NCBI GenBank assembly: GCA_016748015.1
Contig: JAAOMT010000703.1
Span: forward strand, 1,134,445-1,198,444
Origin: Geosiphon pyriformis
Taxonomy: Eukaryota > Glomeromycota > Glomeromycetes > Archaeosporales > Geosiphonaceae
Length of the DNA: 64,000 nucleotides
Reading direction: 5' to 3'
Of the stretch, positions 14,101 through 26,331 are shown one piece after another; within the stretch, counting starts at the first letter, position 1, and every line of letters begins with the position of its first letter. Made by a program: the position numbers and the translations under genes. A model generated the notes under the pieces. It was not told where the DNA came from and did no database searches. It saw nothing but the letters and a program-made list of their open reading frames with translations.

Positions 14101-14792
14101 ATTAACAAAAAACTTTTAATTATCTCAAATAATAACTTATAAAAACACCAATTTTGATTTATTTAAACTTTAATAAATATTTTATTATAGTTATAGATGC
14201 TTCGAAAAATGTATTAAAAGTCATCTTATTGTAAATTAGATTTAACAATTAAGAATATTCAATCATTTATGTTAATTACAATATCAGCACTACTAAAAAA
14301 AATATACAATACTATTGATTTAAAATGTCTTACTATTTACTAAGCTATACAAAATTGAAAATATTATCTTTGCCAACTATTTAACTTATATATTAATCAT
14401 AAAAAAATTATTTGGTTACTTAGCAAACCATAACTCAAAAAAAAGTATGTAAGATAGAGTATTTATTTACAGCAATTTTCATATAAAGTATATTATAAAA
14501 AAAAGCTAAAAACACTAATGCTAACAGCTTGTTAAGAATAACTTATATTTAATTTCGGACCAATAAACACAATTACTTATTAATAACTATATCAATATCT
14601 GTTAACACTTCAGTTTAAAAAGACTATTTCAACAGAAACAAAATGCTATATAAAAACAAACTCAAAATTATCTTCTGTATAATGACTAATTATATTGCTA
14701 AAAATATTAAAATCATACTACACTATAACAAGTTATAAAAAATAATGAAAAAAAAATTGTTTTGTTTCACATATACTCCAATTTAATAACAA
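8162..14792 (+). pseudogene. Body1 of decayed family A gypsy (gag to RNase H, no integrase)
   Basis: No frame longer than about 60 codons survives, but the DNA is collinear with 26270-32353 of the fuller element. Landmarks are a gag-like stretch after the LTR, the protease region near 11390 (AGTAAATTAGTGGAC), the dUTPase region near 12790-13130, the RT region near 13500-13900 and the RNase H region near 14160-14530. Differences are overwhelmingly G to A and C to T. The similarity stops at the point matching 32353 and LTR b follows directly, so the integrase and 3' tail are missing. A 959-bp insertion interrupts it at 8792-9750. Confidence 0.75.
8792..9750 (+). mobile_element. 959-bp insertion in body1, possible solo LTR of an unknown family
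   Basis: Body2 (near 16495) and the fuller element (near 26910) lack this sequence. It begins TGTTATTAG and ends AATACTAACA, the TG...CA ends expected of an LTR, but I could not make out a clear target duplication. Inside, a segment of about 60 bp starting AGTTATTTTGCAATAAAAG (8971) is repeated in altered form from about 9038. There is no coding capacity. It could also be sequence lost from the other copies, though the ends argue for insertion. Confidence 0.5.
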
Positions 14793-15836
14793 TATTATTT
14801 GAGTAAAAAAACCAATTTAAAGCTATTAAAAAACACAATTAATATGTAATAACATAGAAAAATAGAATAATACAAAATAATACAAAATAATACACAATAA
14901 CATAAAATAGCACAGAATAATTGATCATAATATAAAATAAATAATTATAACATAAAAAAATAAAACAATAATAAAAATAGCAAACAATAGCTAATAATAA
15001 CAAATAATTGAAAGCAATTTTATAAAACTAGAAAATATGTATAAAAACAAGTAGTTTTAGATAAAAAAAGACAAATAAAAAACAAAAACCAATTTTTTTT
15101 TAAATATTTTATTTTTAAAACTTGATAAACTCTTTTATTTTATTTTCTTTATATTTTTTTATTTACTATTAAATAAAATATTATTCAATCTACTTGTATA
15201 TAATTTCAGAATTTGTGTTGTTAAAATCATATTAATTATTTTTTTTATCTTTATTTCAAGCCAAACACTATATACATAAAACAGTTTTAAAATTCTAATA
15301 ATTTGAATTAATTGCTTTTAATTATAATAATTCACAATACAAATTTCTTTTAATTATAATAATTCACAATACAAATTTCTTTTCTCTTTTTTTTTATTTT
15401 TATTTTTTATTTTTTTTATTTTTTTTATTTTTTTTTCTTAATTTTTTTATTTTTTTTGTAAAACAGTAACATTAAAAATCAATTATTTGAGAATAAACTT
15501 TGTAATAGCTTTGTAAAAAAAAAAGCTTTTTCTAAATTTAAATATTAATTTTATCTTGTTAGCTTATCAAAAAAGTGAAAATACAATATTAAATTTTAAT
15601 AATTATGTTCAACTAACTCAAAAAAATAGCTCACATTTATAACTGCAAACTACCAAAACATAGTTTTGTGCTTTATAATTAAAAAATTTTATAAGTAAAT
15701 TTATATATAGCAAAAATTTTCAAAGATTAATAATTTCAGTATGTTTTCTGTATATTTAAAGAAAATCTTATAGTTTTTTACTTAAATTTAAAACATTAAA
15801 TATTATTACAATATTCTATCAAGTTTATTCATAATA
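14793..15836 (+). mobile_element. LTR b: central LTR of the composite family A gypsy
   Basis: It begins TATTATTTGAG and ends TTCATAATA, and aligns with LTR a and with the LTRs at 25178 and 34325. A decayed primer-binding site (TTTAGTGCTTTTTGTAAG) starts at 15837. It is preceded not by a polypurine tract but by the truncated end of body1, so it may be the 5' LTR of body2 that landed in, or recombined with, body1. Confidence 0.8.
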
Positions 15837-18800
15837 TTTAGTGCTTTTTGTAAGATTATAAAATTCACAAAGACAGAACATCTCAGAAATTTACAAAAGT
15901 AACAATTATTGAGACTATAGAAAAAAATTATTTATTATTTAGAAAAGAATTATATTATCACTTTAAAGAAGACTTAAAAATACCAACAAAGACTATTATT
16001 GCAAAAAGTAATTTTATTTATTATATACATGATAAAATTAACTATTTATTAAGCTAAACAACAAATACAAAAAATTCAAAAAGTAAATTTACCAAAAATT
16101 ATTGATATATTTAATTTTAATTATTATAAAAGCTATAGTTAAAACTTTTCTTAATTGACAAAAAAATCAAGTTATATACTTAAAAGCAGTACTTTTAATT
16201 AAAAAAACAAACAAACATTAAAATTTAACTCTAAAAAATCTAAGTTTGACTTTAATAATAATACATAAATTACACAAAAAAAAGCTTTACTTATAGTTAA
16301 TAAAAAATTAAGATTTCTTTTATCAACAATTTTTTTATATTATTAAACTTTAAAAAGCAAAATTTTACTTAATTAACACTTTAAATTACTATTAAAAACT
16401 TCAAAACTTTGGAAATTTTTATTTTTAGGACTTTAACCAGAATTTTTAAACTAAATCTTTAAAAAAATATGGATTTTTGTTTAAAAATTTTATCTTAGTA
16501 ACTAGTAATCTAGCTAAAAACACTTTTTTTTAAGCATAAGCTCTATTATGATTTCTAATTAAATCAACAACAACTTTTTTAGGAGAAATATTCTTATTGT
16601 AATTTATTATAATAACTAACAAAAAGAAACAATTAGCTCTAAGTTCAATAAAGCAATTAAATATATTTTTTCAATATCTTTATTATCAAAAATTAAACAA
16701 ATTTTTATTATTTAAGTTATAATTTACAGAAATATTATTAAACTAAAAAAATTTTCTGATAAAAAAATATATACATGAATTATAAAAGCTAAAAAAACAA
16801 TAATAGCCAATAATTAGAATAAAGCCAGAACAATTTAAGCTTTATCTTTTTTTTGACTAAAACTACAAACTTATAATACCAAAGTTTTGATAAAAAATTA
16901 ACTGACTTTGCTATCTTTAAATTTGTTTTTTTACAGTACTTTTGTGAGTTAAATATACTTATTAAATTATAAAATCAATTTAGCATAATAAAACAGAAAA
17001 ATTACAAAGCTGTAATTACTTATTTCAGAAAATTCAATCAAACTCTCTGTCAAATTTAGACAATTAAAAAAAACTATTAAACTTTATATTAAATTTTTAA
17101 CCAATTTATTAAAAAACTAAGAAGCAATATCTTTTAATCCGTTAAATTCTAATATTTTAGCAATTTATAAAAAACAGTAATACTTGCCTATAATTTCAAA
17201 TTATTAAAACAAGAAGCCAATTGTATTTAAGACATTAATACAGAGCTTATTTAATTAAATAAAAATTAACTTAAAAATTTAAAAATTTATCAGCTATCAC
17301 AATATAAAAAATATACCAATAAATATTAATAACAGTAATACTATTAAGAACAACAGCAATTTTGAAAACAAAATCTTTATAATTGCTACTATTGTTAAAA
17401 ATCTGGTTATATTACAAAAAATTGTTGCAAAAAACTATTAAATCAGAATTATAGAAACCGATATTAGCAACAACTCAAATATTTATAATTCATAAAATTT
17501 TAATATCTCTTATCTTCATATCAAAAATTTTAATACTTATCTTAACTATTACAAAATTATTATTAAAATTTACAAACAATATTATAAATATTAATCAATT
17601 CTAAGCTTTAATATATAACAACCCAAAACTCTAAGTTATTAATTATAATCAAGAATAATAAAACAACAATAAAAATTAAATTCAATTTATTACAATATTA
17701 CTTTAAACTATAAATTATAGCAACTTATTACTTTAAGCATTTTTAACAGAATATTTAAATTAAATCTTATATTTTGGTTTTATAAAAACTTTGAATTTAA
17801 TAATACTATATCTTAAGAAAAAAAAACTGTAATTAAAATTACCAATTTTTTTTTTAATAACAATTAGACTATTTTTAATATAATTTTTTTCATTACAATT
17901 ATCAAAAATAATATACTTATCACTATATTTTTATTTAACATTAATAGCTTAAACTTCATTAATCTTTTTAGTAAAGCTATTATTACTAAGAACAAACTGA
18001 TTATAAAAATGTATACTGATATCAAAGTAATACAAATAAACATTAAATTAAGATTTAATAATAAATTAACAAACAACATAATTACAAAACAATTTATAAA
18101 TTAATTAAGTTACTAAGTAAATTATGTGATCACTACTAAAATAATCACTACAAATAGAAATATCAAAACACTAATAAAAGAGATTAACAATTTTTTCTTT
18201 AAAATAAATGAAATCAAAATTTCAACTAAAATACTTATTATAGAAGCCACTTAGTATTAAGTTTTTATAAAAAATGATTGATTAATTAACACTCATATTA
18301 TATTTAACTAAAACACACAAAAACTTCAGATTACTTTTAACAAACAATATGCTAAAGTATTTGCTATATGTAGTAATTTTAAAATAGTAGTTTTAAAACA
18401 ATTTTTAAAACTTATTTCCTAGCTAATTTTAAAAACTTATCAAGTTTTTTGGACTGATAATTTCAAAACAGAGCTATTACTGCTTCTTATATAAAAAAAA
18501 AACAAAAAAAAGACTAATAAAAAACCATAAGTATCAATATAGTCTACTTAATTCTGAATTAAAGAAATTAATTATATTAACTTCTAAAATTAATTTGTAT
18601 TAATTGTAAAAAAATGTTATATTTAATAAATACATATGTTAAAAACAATTAAATATAGTCAACTACTATCAAATACTATTGCTGTTTTTATATATTAAAA
18701 TGATTTAAATAATTAAAATAACAAAACAAATAAGACAATTATGTCTTATATGTAATAAAATTCTACTAAATAAAAAACTATAAAATAATGTTTTTAGCAA

Positions 18801-21689
18801 AAAAAAACATGTAACAAATTCTGCTAGTATATTATTTTAATCAATAATTGGATCCAAAAAAAACTTTATTTGCTATAGTTTATAGTTAAACAATAAACTG
18901 ATTAAATTTATACCTCTATAATAAAAAAATTTGGAAAATAATTACTATAAAATAAAAAAGTACTATAATTAAAAAAATACATATTATAAAAAATGTTTTA
19001 ATAATTATAAAAAAGATAGATAATCTATTTATTAATAATTCTGAAGTATTTTAAATCCAGTATTAAGAACTTTTTTTTATCTAAAAAAAACAAAAACAAA
19101 AATTGGGTGATTTTAATATAAAATTATACAATTATTATTTAATTTTTTGTTATTTCCAATATTATAATAAGTATAATTTTTTGTTTAATTCACTTTTATA
19201 AATACTTTATCCTAATTTTAAACTCAAAAAATTTGAGGAAAAATACATATTAGCAACAAAAAACATGATATTTTAAGAGTTAAATATGATTATTAAAATA
19301 AAATAGTACTTTATCTATTCTAATTTCTCCAAAAAATTAAACTAAAATAATACAACAATAATAATAAAAAAATATGTTTTAAAAAACACATGTAAATAAT
19401 CCTAGATTTAATTTAAAATACTTTAGACAATTTTTTATAGTTATAGTATTTCATTTTTTTATAAAAATAAATTTAAAATTAGCTTTAAAAATATTTATTA
19501 GTACTATAGTCTAAATTATATTCTAGTTTAATTTTACAAACAAAAAAATTGACATTAAAGATAAAATAATTAATGTTAAATATATTAAAAATATAATTGT
19601 AATACTTTAAAACAATTTTAATAAGCTTTATAAAATTAAATTTCAAAAAAAATTATATAAGTTATCTTTTTATCTTTTTTAACTAATTCCAATAGTCACA
19701 CAAAAAGAATTAAGTCTTATTGCACAAAAAATTTAAAGATTTGGGTCAAATAGAAAAAGAAATATACAAGTTAATTTTGTGAAAGACACTAATAACAAAG
19801 TAGAATTTATTTATATTAATATTATTATTTTTATTCTTTTATATTAATAGTATATTTTAAAAATCAATCAAAAAGTTTAAAACTAAGTCTTAATATTTAA
19901 AACAGCTCTGAAAATTTGTTTTTTAGCTAATATTAAAAATTTATATATACTTGTTAAAACTTACAAACATTTTAAAATTCTGATTCACAATTTTATAGAA
20001 AATATTATTAAAATTTCCAAAAAAACTTTTATTGGTTCTATTTTTTAGATATTTAAAATTCTAAAAAATATCAATTCATTTTTGATTTTATACAACTGTT
20101 TTTATTTTGTAATATTGCTTCATAAATATAGAATCTACTAAAAAAAAGCTACCTATTTACTACAAAAAAATTAATAAACTAAATTTGGAAAATTTAAATA
20201 CTTTATAGCAAATTCAATTTAAAGTTTTTTTGAATCAATATACTAATATTTTTGTCAGTAAAAATAAATTTGGATGCACTGATATTATAAAACATAAAAT
20301 TAATACTAATGATGTCTAATTCATTAAATAATAAATCTATTAAATAATTTCAGATAACAATAACTTAATTAAACAAGAAATACAATAGATATTAGATAAT
20401 AAATTAATTAAAAAATTGCTAAGTTTTTGGTTCTTATCTGTTATGTTAATTACCAAAAAAAATAAAAAAACCCATTTTTGTAAAAACTTAACAATATTAC
20501 TTAAGAAAATAGTTATTCAACTTTTTTTATTCAGAAAATTTTAGATAATCTAAAAAATAAAAAATAGTTCTTATTTTTAGATTTAATTAGCAGATATTGG
20601 CAAGTTAAAATAGATCTTTTAGACAAAAAAAAATGGTGTTTACCATTCAAAATAGAAATTTTAAATTTAATGTAATGCTTTTTAAACTCTAAAATATTTC
20701 AGCTATTTTTCAATGTTTTATAAATATCATGTACAAAAAAATTCTTTAAAAATCAGTTATAATATACTTAAATAATAACAATGTATTTTTTGAAATTTTT
20801 AATAATTATTTGTTTTATTTTCAACAAGTTTTTAATTATCTTTAAAATTCAAAATTAAAACCTAACTCTAATAATATTTTTTTTGGAAAAACTGAACTGA
20901 AATTTTTGAAACATATAATTAACAAAGTTTAAAAAGTTAAAAATTTTTCTACTTTAACCAACTTTTAAGAACTAAAATATTTTCTAGGACTGGCTAAATA
21001 ATACTGCTAATTTGTTAAAAATTTCTTAAATATTGTCAAATCTTTCTATTATTTATTGTTAAAACATGATTTATATATATAAAAATTAATTAACAAAAGA
21101 CTTTTAATTATTTTAAATAACAACTTATAAAAGTGCCAATCTTGATTTACTTAAACTTTAATAAATATTTTATTGTAGCTATAAATGCCTAATAAAATAC
21201 ACTAAAAACTGTTCTATTGTAAATTAAATTTAATAATTAAAAACATCTAATTACTTATGCTAATTACAGCATTAATACTATTAAAAAAATATACAGTATT
21301 ATTAATTTAGAATGTCTTACTATTTATTAAATTATACAAAATTAAAGATATTATTTTTGCCAACTATTTGATCTATATACTAATTACCAAAAACTTATTT
21401 AATTACTTAGTAAATTATAACTTGAAAAAAAGTATATAAGATAAAATACTTATTTACAACAATTTCTATATAAAGTATATTATAGAAAAAAAGCTAAAAA
21501 CAATAATGCTAACAGCTTGTCAAGAATAATTTAAATTTAATTTTAAACCAATAAACACAGTTACTTACTAATAACTATATTAATATTTGTTAATATTTTA
21601 ATTTAAGAAAAAACTATCTTAATAAAAATAAAGTACTATATAAAAACAAGCTTAAAACTATTTTTTGCATAATAACTAATTATATTGTT
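15837..21689 (+). pseudogene. Body2 (5' part) of decayed family A gypsy
   Basis: It is collinear with body1 and with 26270 to about 32250 of the fuller element, but again without long frames. The gag, protease (near 18060), dUTPase (near 19450-19800), RT (near 20450-20900) and RNase H (near 21130-21520) regions can be followed by DNA similarity. It breaks off at TTATATTGTT (21680-21689), where LINE2 is inserted, and resumes at 46540 after the same 10 bases. Confidence 0.75.
21680..21689. repeat. Target site duplication of LINE2 (left copy)
   Basis: TTATATTGTT here is repeated exactly at 46540-46549. In the uninterrupted homologues the corresponding sites read AACTATATTGACG (near 32255) and AATTATATTGCTAA (body1). 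So the 10 bases were duplicated when LINE2 inserted. Confidence 0.85.
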
Positions 21690-21811
21690 TTTTTTTTTAT
21701 TGCTTTATGAATGAAATCCAAACATTACATACATCAAAAAAATAACTTAAACTAGGCATAAATTATGTATTTTCCATACGTGACCAGTCACTCGGATTGA
21801 TCAGAACAACA

Positions 21812-24800
21812 CTATGCAGCTATGTGAACTAAAACTGAGTCATTTACACCTGAAAAAAATAAACAAGATTTGCAAAAGCCAAAATAAACACCAAAAGCAT
21901 CAGCAATACCAAGCAATTTGACCACTCCAGCCAACAACCCTAAAGCCAAACCAGAAACCAAAACGAAAACCAAACCATTAAGAGAAATCAATCTATTCTT
22001 TTCCATGTAAGCATGATGTTTGGCACAAACCAACCAGATATTACTTCTAAAAACAAGACTAATAGAGTACACAAATTTGACAATCTCCAAACCAGCAACT
22101 TTGAGATCATGAAAAATGGTGACCATCTCACAAAACCAATCATTAAAAACAAAACTTTTATAGAGTGCTATAGACAAAGAGGAGTCAGAACCACATAAAG
22201 ACAACAACTGTAGTATGTCCAAAAAAAAATGAGAAAAACCAGAAACCACTTTTTAGGAGTTCACATAAGATTCTAACAACTGACTTTGAATGAAATTATT
22301 AACCTTATAAGAGAACACATGATCCGAAGCTTCCATATTATCACAATATAAGCACAATACACTAGAATATGATCTATTATAAAGGCACTTCCAAATGGCA
22401 ACTGGCAACTGGTGGTACAAAGCCTTCATGAAATAAGTGCATGCATTAGCTGAAGGTCTACTGGTGAAACTGGCAGTCATGTGCAAGTCAGGGTGCCAAA
22501 CCAAAAATGAACAGTACCAGTTAACTTCAGAAAGCAAACCACTTACCAAAAATCTGGAACCAGAACTAACCTTCCATCATGTATGACAAACTGAATGATA
22601 AATATCACAGACAAAATGTCTGGAATTGCCAAAAACCACACCACCATCAGCTATTATGAAGTGTTTACCCAAGCGAGAAGGAAAACACCAATTAAAGAGA
22701 GAAACATTACCAGCAATCACGTCAGTACGCTTATTCTCTGAAACACCAAAGTGGTTTTTAACCTTATGCCAACTGATCTTTAAATTCTTACTGCAAATAA
22801 CATTGGTAATATGATGACATTTGACCCAACACTGATTACAAAAGTCAGGATATGCCAGACCCAATTTTGACTTACAAGCATCCAGAGCAGATTGACTATC
22901 CAAAAACAAATTAACAGAGCACAAAGGGAAGACACACTCCAGAGCCAGTACTATAGCCTGCAACTCTGCCAAAGTGGACAACATCAAACCTAACACACCA
23001 ACACCCAAACCTAAATCAATGTCTTTAAAAAAAGTGGCAGTGCTAGCTCTACAGCCAACTGAGCCCAGATTACTAAGAAACTCATCTGTATATATCAACA
23101 AACTGTCAGCACCAACCTGCGAGAGATGATCACAAACAGAAACAAAATCCTAAGATTTAAGAATGTTCAAAGAACCAACACTATCCAAAACTGAGGGGCA
23201 AGTAAGAGATAGACTTCTACCATTTAGAAACACAACAGAAAGCTCAAACCATTTAAGAACAAAGCCATAGGGATCCAATTTTTTCCAACACTTGAAAATG
23301 TACCAATCAAAGACAGAACCACGATGATCACGAAATTGATCCACAAAAGCAATACCATACTATTGGAGAGAATGGAGAAACCTAAGAAACTGTAACTCAC
23401 TCAGAACAACAGACATAGAGATCCCACCACGAAACTAAAAAGGATTGGCCAGAGAGCCACTCAGAGACAAATTGCAATCAAGAAGAATACAAACCATGCC
23501 TACCAAAAAGTTACCAGAAGCACTGACACAAATACACACAGAAGAACTCAATAGATGAACAGAATATCAGCACAGAACTTGCAAGTCATAAGATCTGTGA
23601 GAGAACAAATAACCCAAGATGTTACCAGAGTTTGTAAAACTAATAAGAGAGGCCACCTTGCTCTCAGACTAAACCTGAATAAAAGACTTCAAGCCATAAA
23701 GGGAAGGGTAATGGATCATATCACTAGGAAAATCAAGAGGTAGGCTGGATTTGAACTTCAAGCTCTTATGAATCAAAGCATCCCATTTGTTGCATGTATT
23801 AATGGGAACAAAGCTGAACTGCATTCTATAACTAATTATAGAATAAAGAACTGCCAATACCAAATATAAGAACTGCTTATCTGAGACAGCTTTTCTCAAG
23901 ACCAAATTGGTAAAAAAACAATTGTCCGAATTTGCCTTCACCAAACTAGGCTTTAATAGATTTTCAGTTAATAGAAAAATATCTAAATATCAATGAAATT
24001 CACCCTTTTTGACAATGGAGATTGGCGAGCCACTGATAGAAAAAAAAAGAATGCTAACTCTGCTATTGATGGAAATGGCCACTGTTTTGTTGTTATTGAT
24101 AGAAATATTATTTATCCAAAAAAATTTACTTGCAATATTAAGAATATGTTGAGTAGCTGCCTGACTACAACCAACCCAAATTGTATCATTGATGAAAGTG
24201 CTAGCAGCAAAAAAAGAAGAGAGTCCAGTCTGGAATTTAGCATGACCATTCCTTAAAATAAAATAAAAACTTAACTTATAACTACATATGCTTTTCTGTC
24301 TTTTGACTTTGTATTGCAGAGGATTATAAAATATACATTACAGAAGAGAAGAGAAAATCTCTCCTTGGTCCAAACTATTATGTACACAATAACCATCTAT
24401 CAACCCAAAATCTGTCATTACTCTGTTAGTACAATCTCTATGAATACCACCAAAAAACTAAATGAATCTGCCACATATCTTGATCTTAACTAAACATTTC
24501 TTGAGATGTTCCCAGTTGACTGAATCATATGCTTTCCACATATTCTGCAAAACCAGCCAAAGCTCCCAATTCTTTTCCAATGTATCCTCAACCACTAATT
24601 CGGATACTAAGTCATCATATCTTTTAAAACTGAAAAATTGTCCCCATGAAAAATGTTAAAAGTGTTGCATGCCAAAGAAATCCTATCAGAGAGTATCTTG
24701 AAGAGGATCTTATAAGCCATCTTAATTAAAACAATAGGGTGAGTATTTATGAGAACTCCCTTCCATTCATATGGTTTAGGAATTATTGAGACCCAAGCCT

Positions 24801-25177
24801 CCTTCCAAGATCTGGACACTGATTTGCAAGAAAGACACAAGTTCAAAAGTACCAAAAAAATATCCAAAATTGACTTGTCACAATGTTTCTAAAGCTCATT
24901 TGTAATACCTAAAAGACCAGCAACTTTGCCATCAAGCAGATCAGAAACCACATTAAGCAACTTGCTAAACTCAACTGAATGCATTACACCAGAAAAGGTC
25001 TTATTAAAAACATGATCCAACAGCCAATATTGACAAGACCAGACATTAGAGACATTAGCAACCACACCATACTTCCTGGTCCATTCTTCTATAATAACAT
25101 TCACCTTAGATTTAACCAAACTGGGCTTCAAAATAAGCTTATCATCAACAATCAGATGGTCCAGAACCACTTTGTGG
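21812..25177 (-). pseudogene. LINE2 ORF2, C-terminal half: reverse transcriptase, RNase H and tail, broken
   Basis: Read on the minus strand from the gypsy junction, the order is: linker (24889-25177, KVVLDHLIVDDKLILKP), RT fingers (24607-24867, IPKPYEWKGVLINTHPIVLI and GDNFSVLK), palm and thumb in broken frames (23555-24250), then the RNase H and the C-terminal tail. The palm box reads TFINDTIW, so the first catalytic Asp is Asn. The tail (22253-22549) has SVLCLYC and SDHVFSY; relatives have Cys at the last position. The frame ends at 21812 (VLHIAA-like end, TAG). The 5' part of the same ORF continues at 35385 beyond the gypsy insertion. Confidence 0.85.
22577..23101 (-). pseudogene. RNase H domain of LINE2 ORF2
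   Basis: The frame begins LIYTDEFLSN and shows the four acidic positions of the RNase H family: Asp in YTD, Glu in ALECV, Asp in FLDSQSALDAC and Asp in NKRTDV. A His follows in WHKVKNHFGV. The domain removes the RNA strand during cDNA synthesis. Its frame is open over 174 codons, although the surrounding ORF2 is broken. Confidence 0.8.
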
Positions 25178-25234
25178 TGTTATCCGAATAGAAAAACCAA
25201 TCCAAAGTTATGAAGAAATGTGACCAAAACATGA

Positions 25235-25434
25235 CATAATACAGAATAGCATGCAATAACATTGGATAATGTATTATAATGTAGGATAACATGTTATAAC
25301 ACAGGATAACACAGGATAACACAGAATAGTGCACAATAACATATGATAATGTGTTATAACACAGGATAACACAGAATAATATGTAATAATGTCAGATAAC
25401 ATGTTATAATATAGGATAACTAACAATAACATAG
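25235..25434 (+). repeat. 10-bp-period tandem array in the Gypsy A 5' LTR (20 units)
   Basis: The array reads as successive 10-mers of the type GATAACACAG, TATAACACAG, AATAACATAG and GATAACATGT. Adjacent units make the perfect palindrome ATAACATGTTAT at 25286-25297 and 25396-25407. The matching array in the 3' LTR has 17 units. Confidence 0.8.
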
Positions 25435-25517
25435 AAAAACAAAGCAATAACAGAAATAACAAAGCAATAGCTAGCAATAGCGAAACAATTGAAAGCAATT
25501 CTGTAAAACCAAAAGAA

Positions 25518-25527
25518 TATATAAAAG
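25518..25527 (+). promoter_or_regulatory. TATA box of Gypsy A LTR
   Basis: TATATAAAAG lies about 85 bases downstream of the 10-bp array. The 3' LTR has GTATAAAAG at the same place (near 34636). Confidence 0.55.
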
Positions 25528-26271
25528 CAAGTAGTTGTAGAAGTGAGAAAAAACAGACATATAGATATGAATCTTTAAACAAGAATTAAATATCCATATC
25601 TCTTCATCATTTATTATCTTCTCTATTTCATTTTCTGAAATAAACCAATTATTAAAGAAATCAGAATCACAAATTCATGTTCTCGAACTTTGTGGAATTT
25701 ATGTGAATTAACTCTTGTCTCGTATCTTTGTTCTAGGACAGATGCTCTTAACATAACTGCCTCGAACTATTAACAATTTGGACCAATCGCTCTTGATCAT
25801 GGCAATTGACAATACTAATTTATCTTTTTTCTTTTTTCTTTTCTTTTCTTTTTCTTTTTTTTTCTTTTTCTGTCTTATTTTTTTGTGGAGCGGCAACATA
25901 GTAAAATTGACTGTCTGGGAATAAACTTCGTGATAGCCTGGTAAAAGAGGGAAGCTTCCCCTAAGTTTTGGATATTAACATTATCTTGTTAGCTTATCAG
26001 AAGGGTGAAAAGACAATGCCAGACCCTAACAACTGCACTCATTAGCTCAGAAAAGAAAGCTCACATTTACAGAAAACATTGCAATCGACAAAAGACAAAC
26101 TCTGTGTCTTATAACCAAAGAACTCAACAGGTAAATTCACATTCAGGAATAGATCTTTAGAGACTGATAATCAAGACTAAGCCAATAAAATTATGCAGAA
26201 AACACATTCCCAATAATTGAGAGGACCAAACATTACCAGTTCTATTACCCACCAAATTTATCCATAACATT

Positions 26272-26289
26272 TGGTGCTTCTTGTGAGGT
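26272..26289 (+). promoter_or_regulatory. Primer-binding site of Gypsy A
   Basis: TGGTGCTTCTTGTGAGGT starts two bases after the 5' LTR. It is complementary to a tRNA 3' end reading ...GAAGCACCA. A Thr tRNA is possible but not shown. Confidence 0.65.
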
Positions 26290-26331
26290 TATAAATCCAC
26301 AGAGACAGAGCACCCTCAAAAATACACAAAA

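Larger units (their letters stand above)
25178..26269 (+). mobile_element. 5' LTR of Gypsy A
   Basis: It begins TGTTATCCGAATAG and ends TTATCCATAACA. It holds a 10-bp-period array (25235-25434), a TATA box (25518-25527) and a T/C-rich run (25818-25884). Compared with the 3' LTR, the differences in the first 110 or so bases are about 16, all transitions. Confidence 0.9.

Noticed and set aside
17864-18079. Minus-strand frame rich in Ile and Leu
   Set aside because: It is a chance frame in decayed gypsy body2; the homologous region in Gypsy A codes on the other strand.
25152-25582. Minus-strand frames with repeated hydrophobic ILCY/VITCY wording
   Set aside because: They are translations of the 10-bp array in the LTR; the same occurs at 34218-34699.
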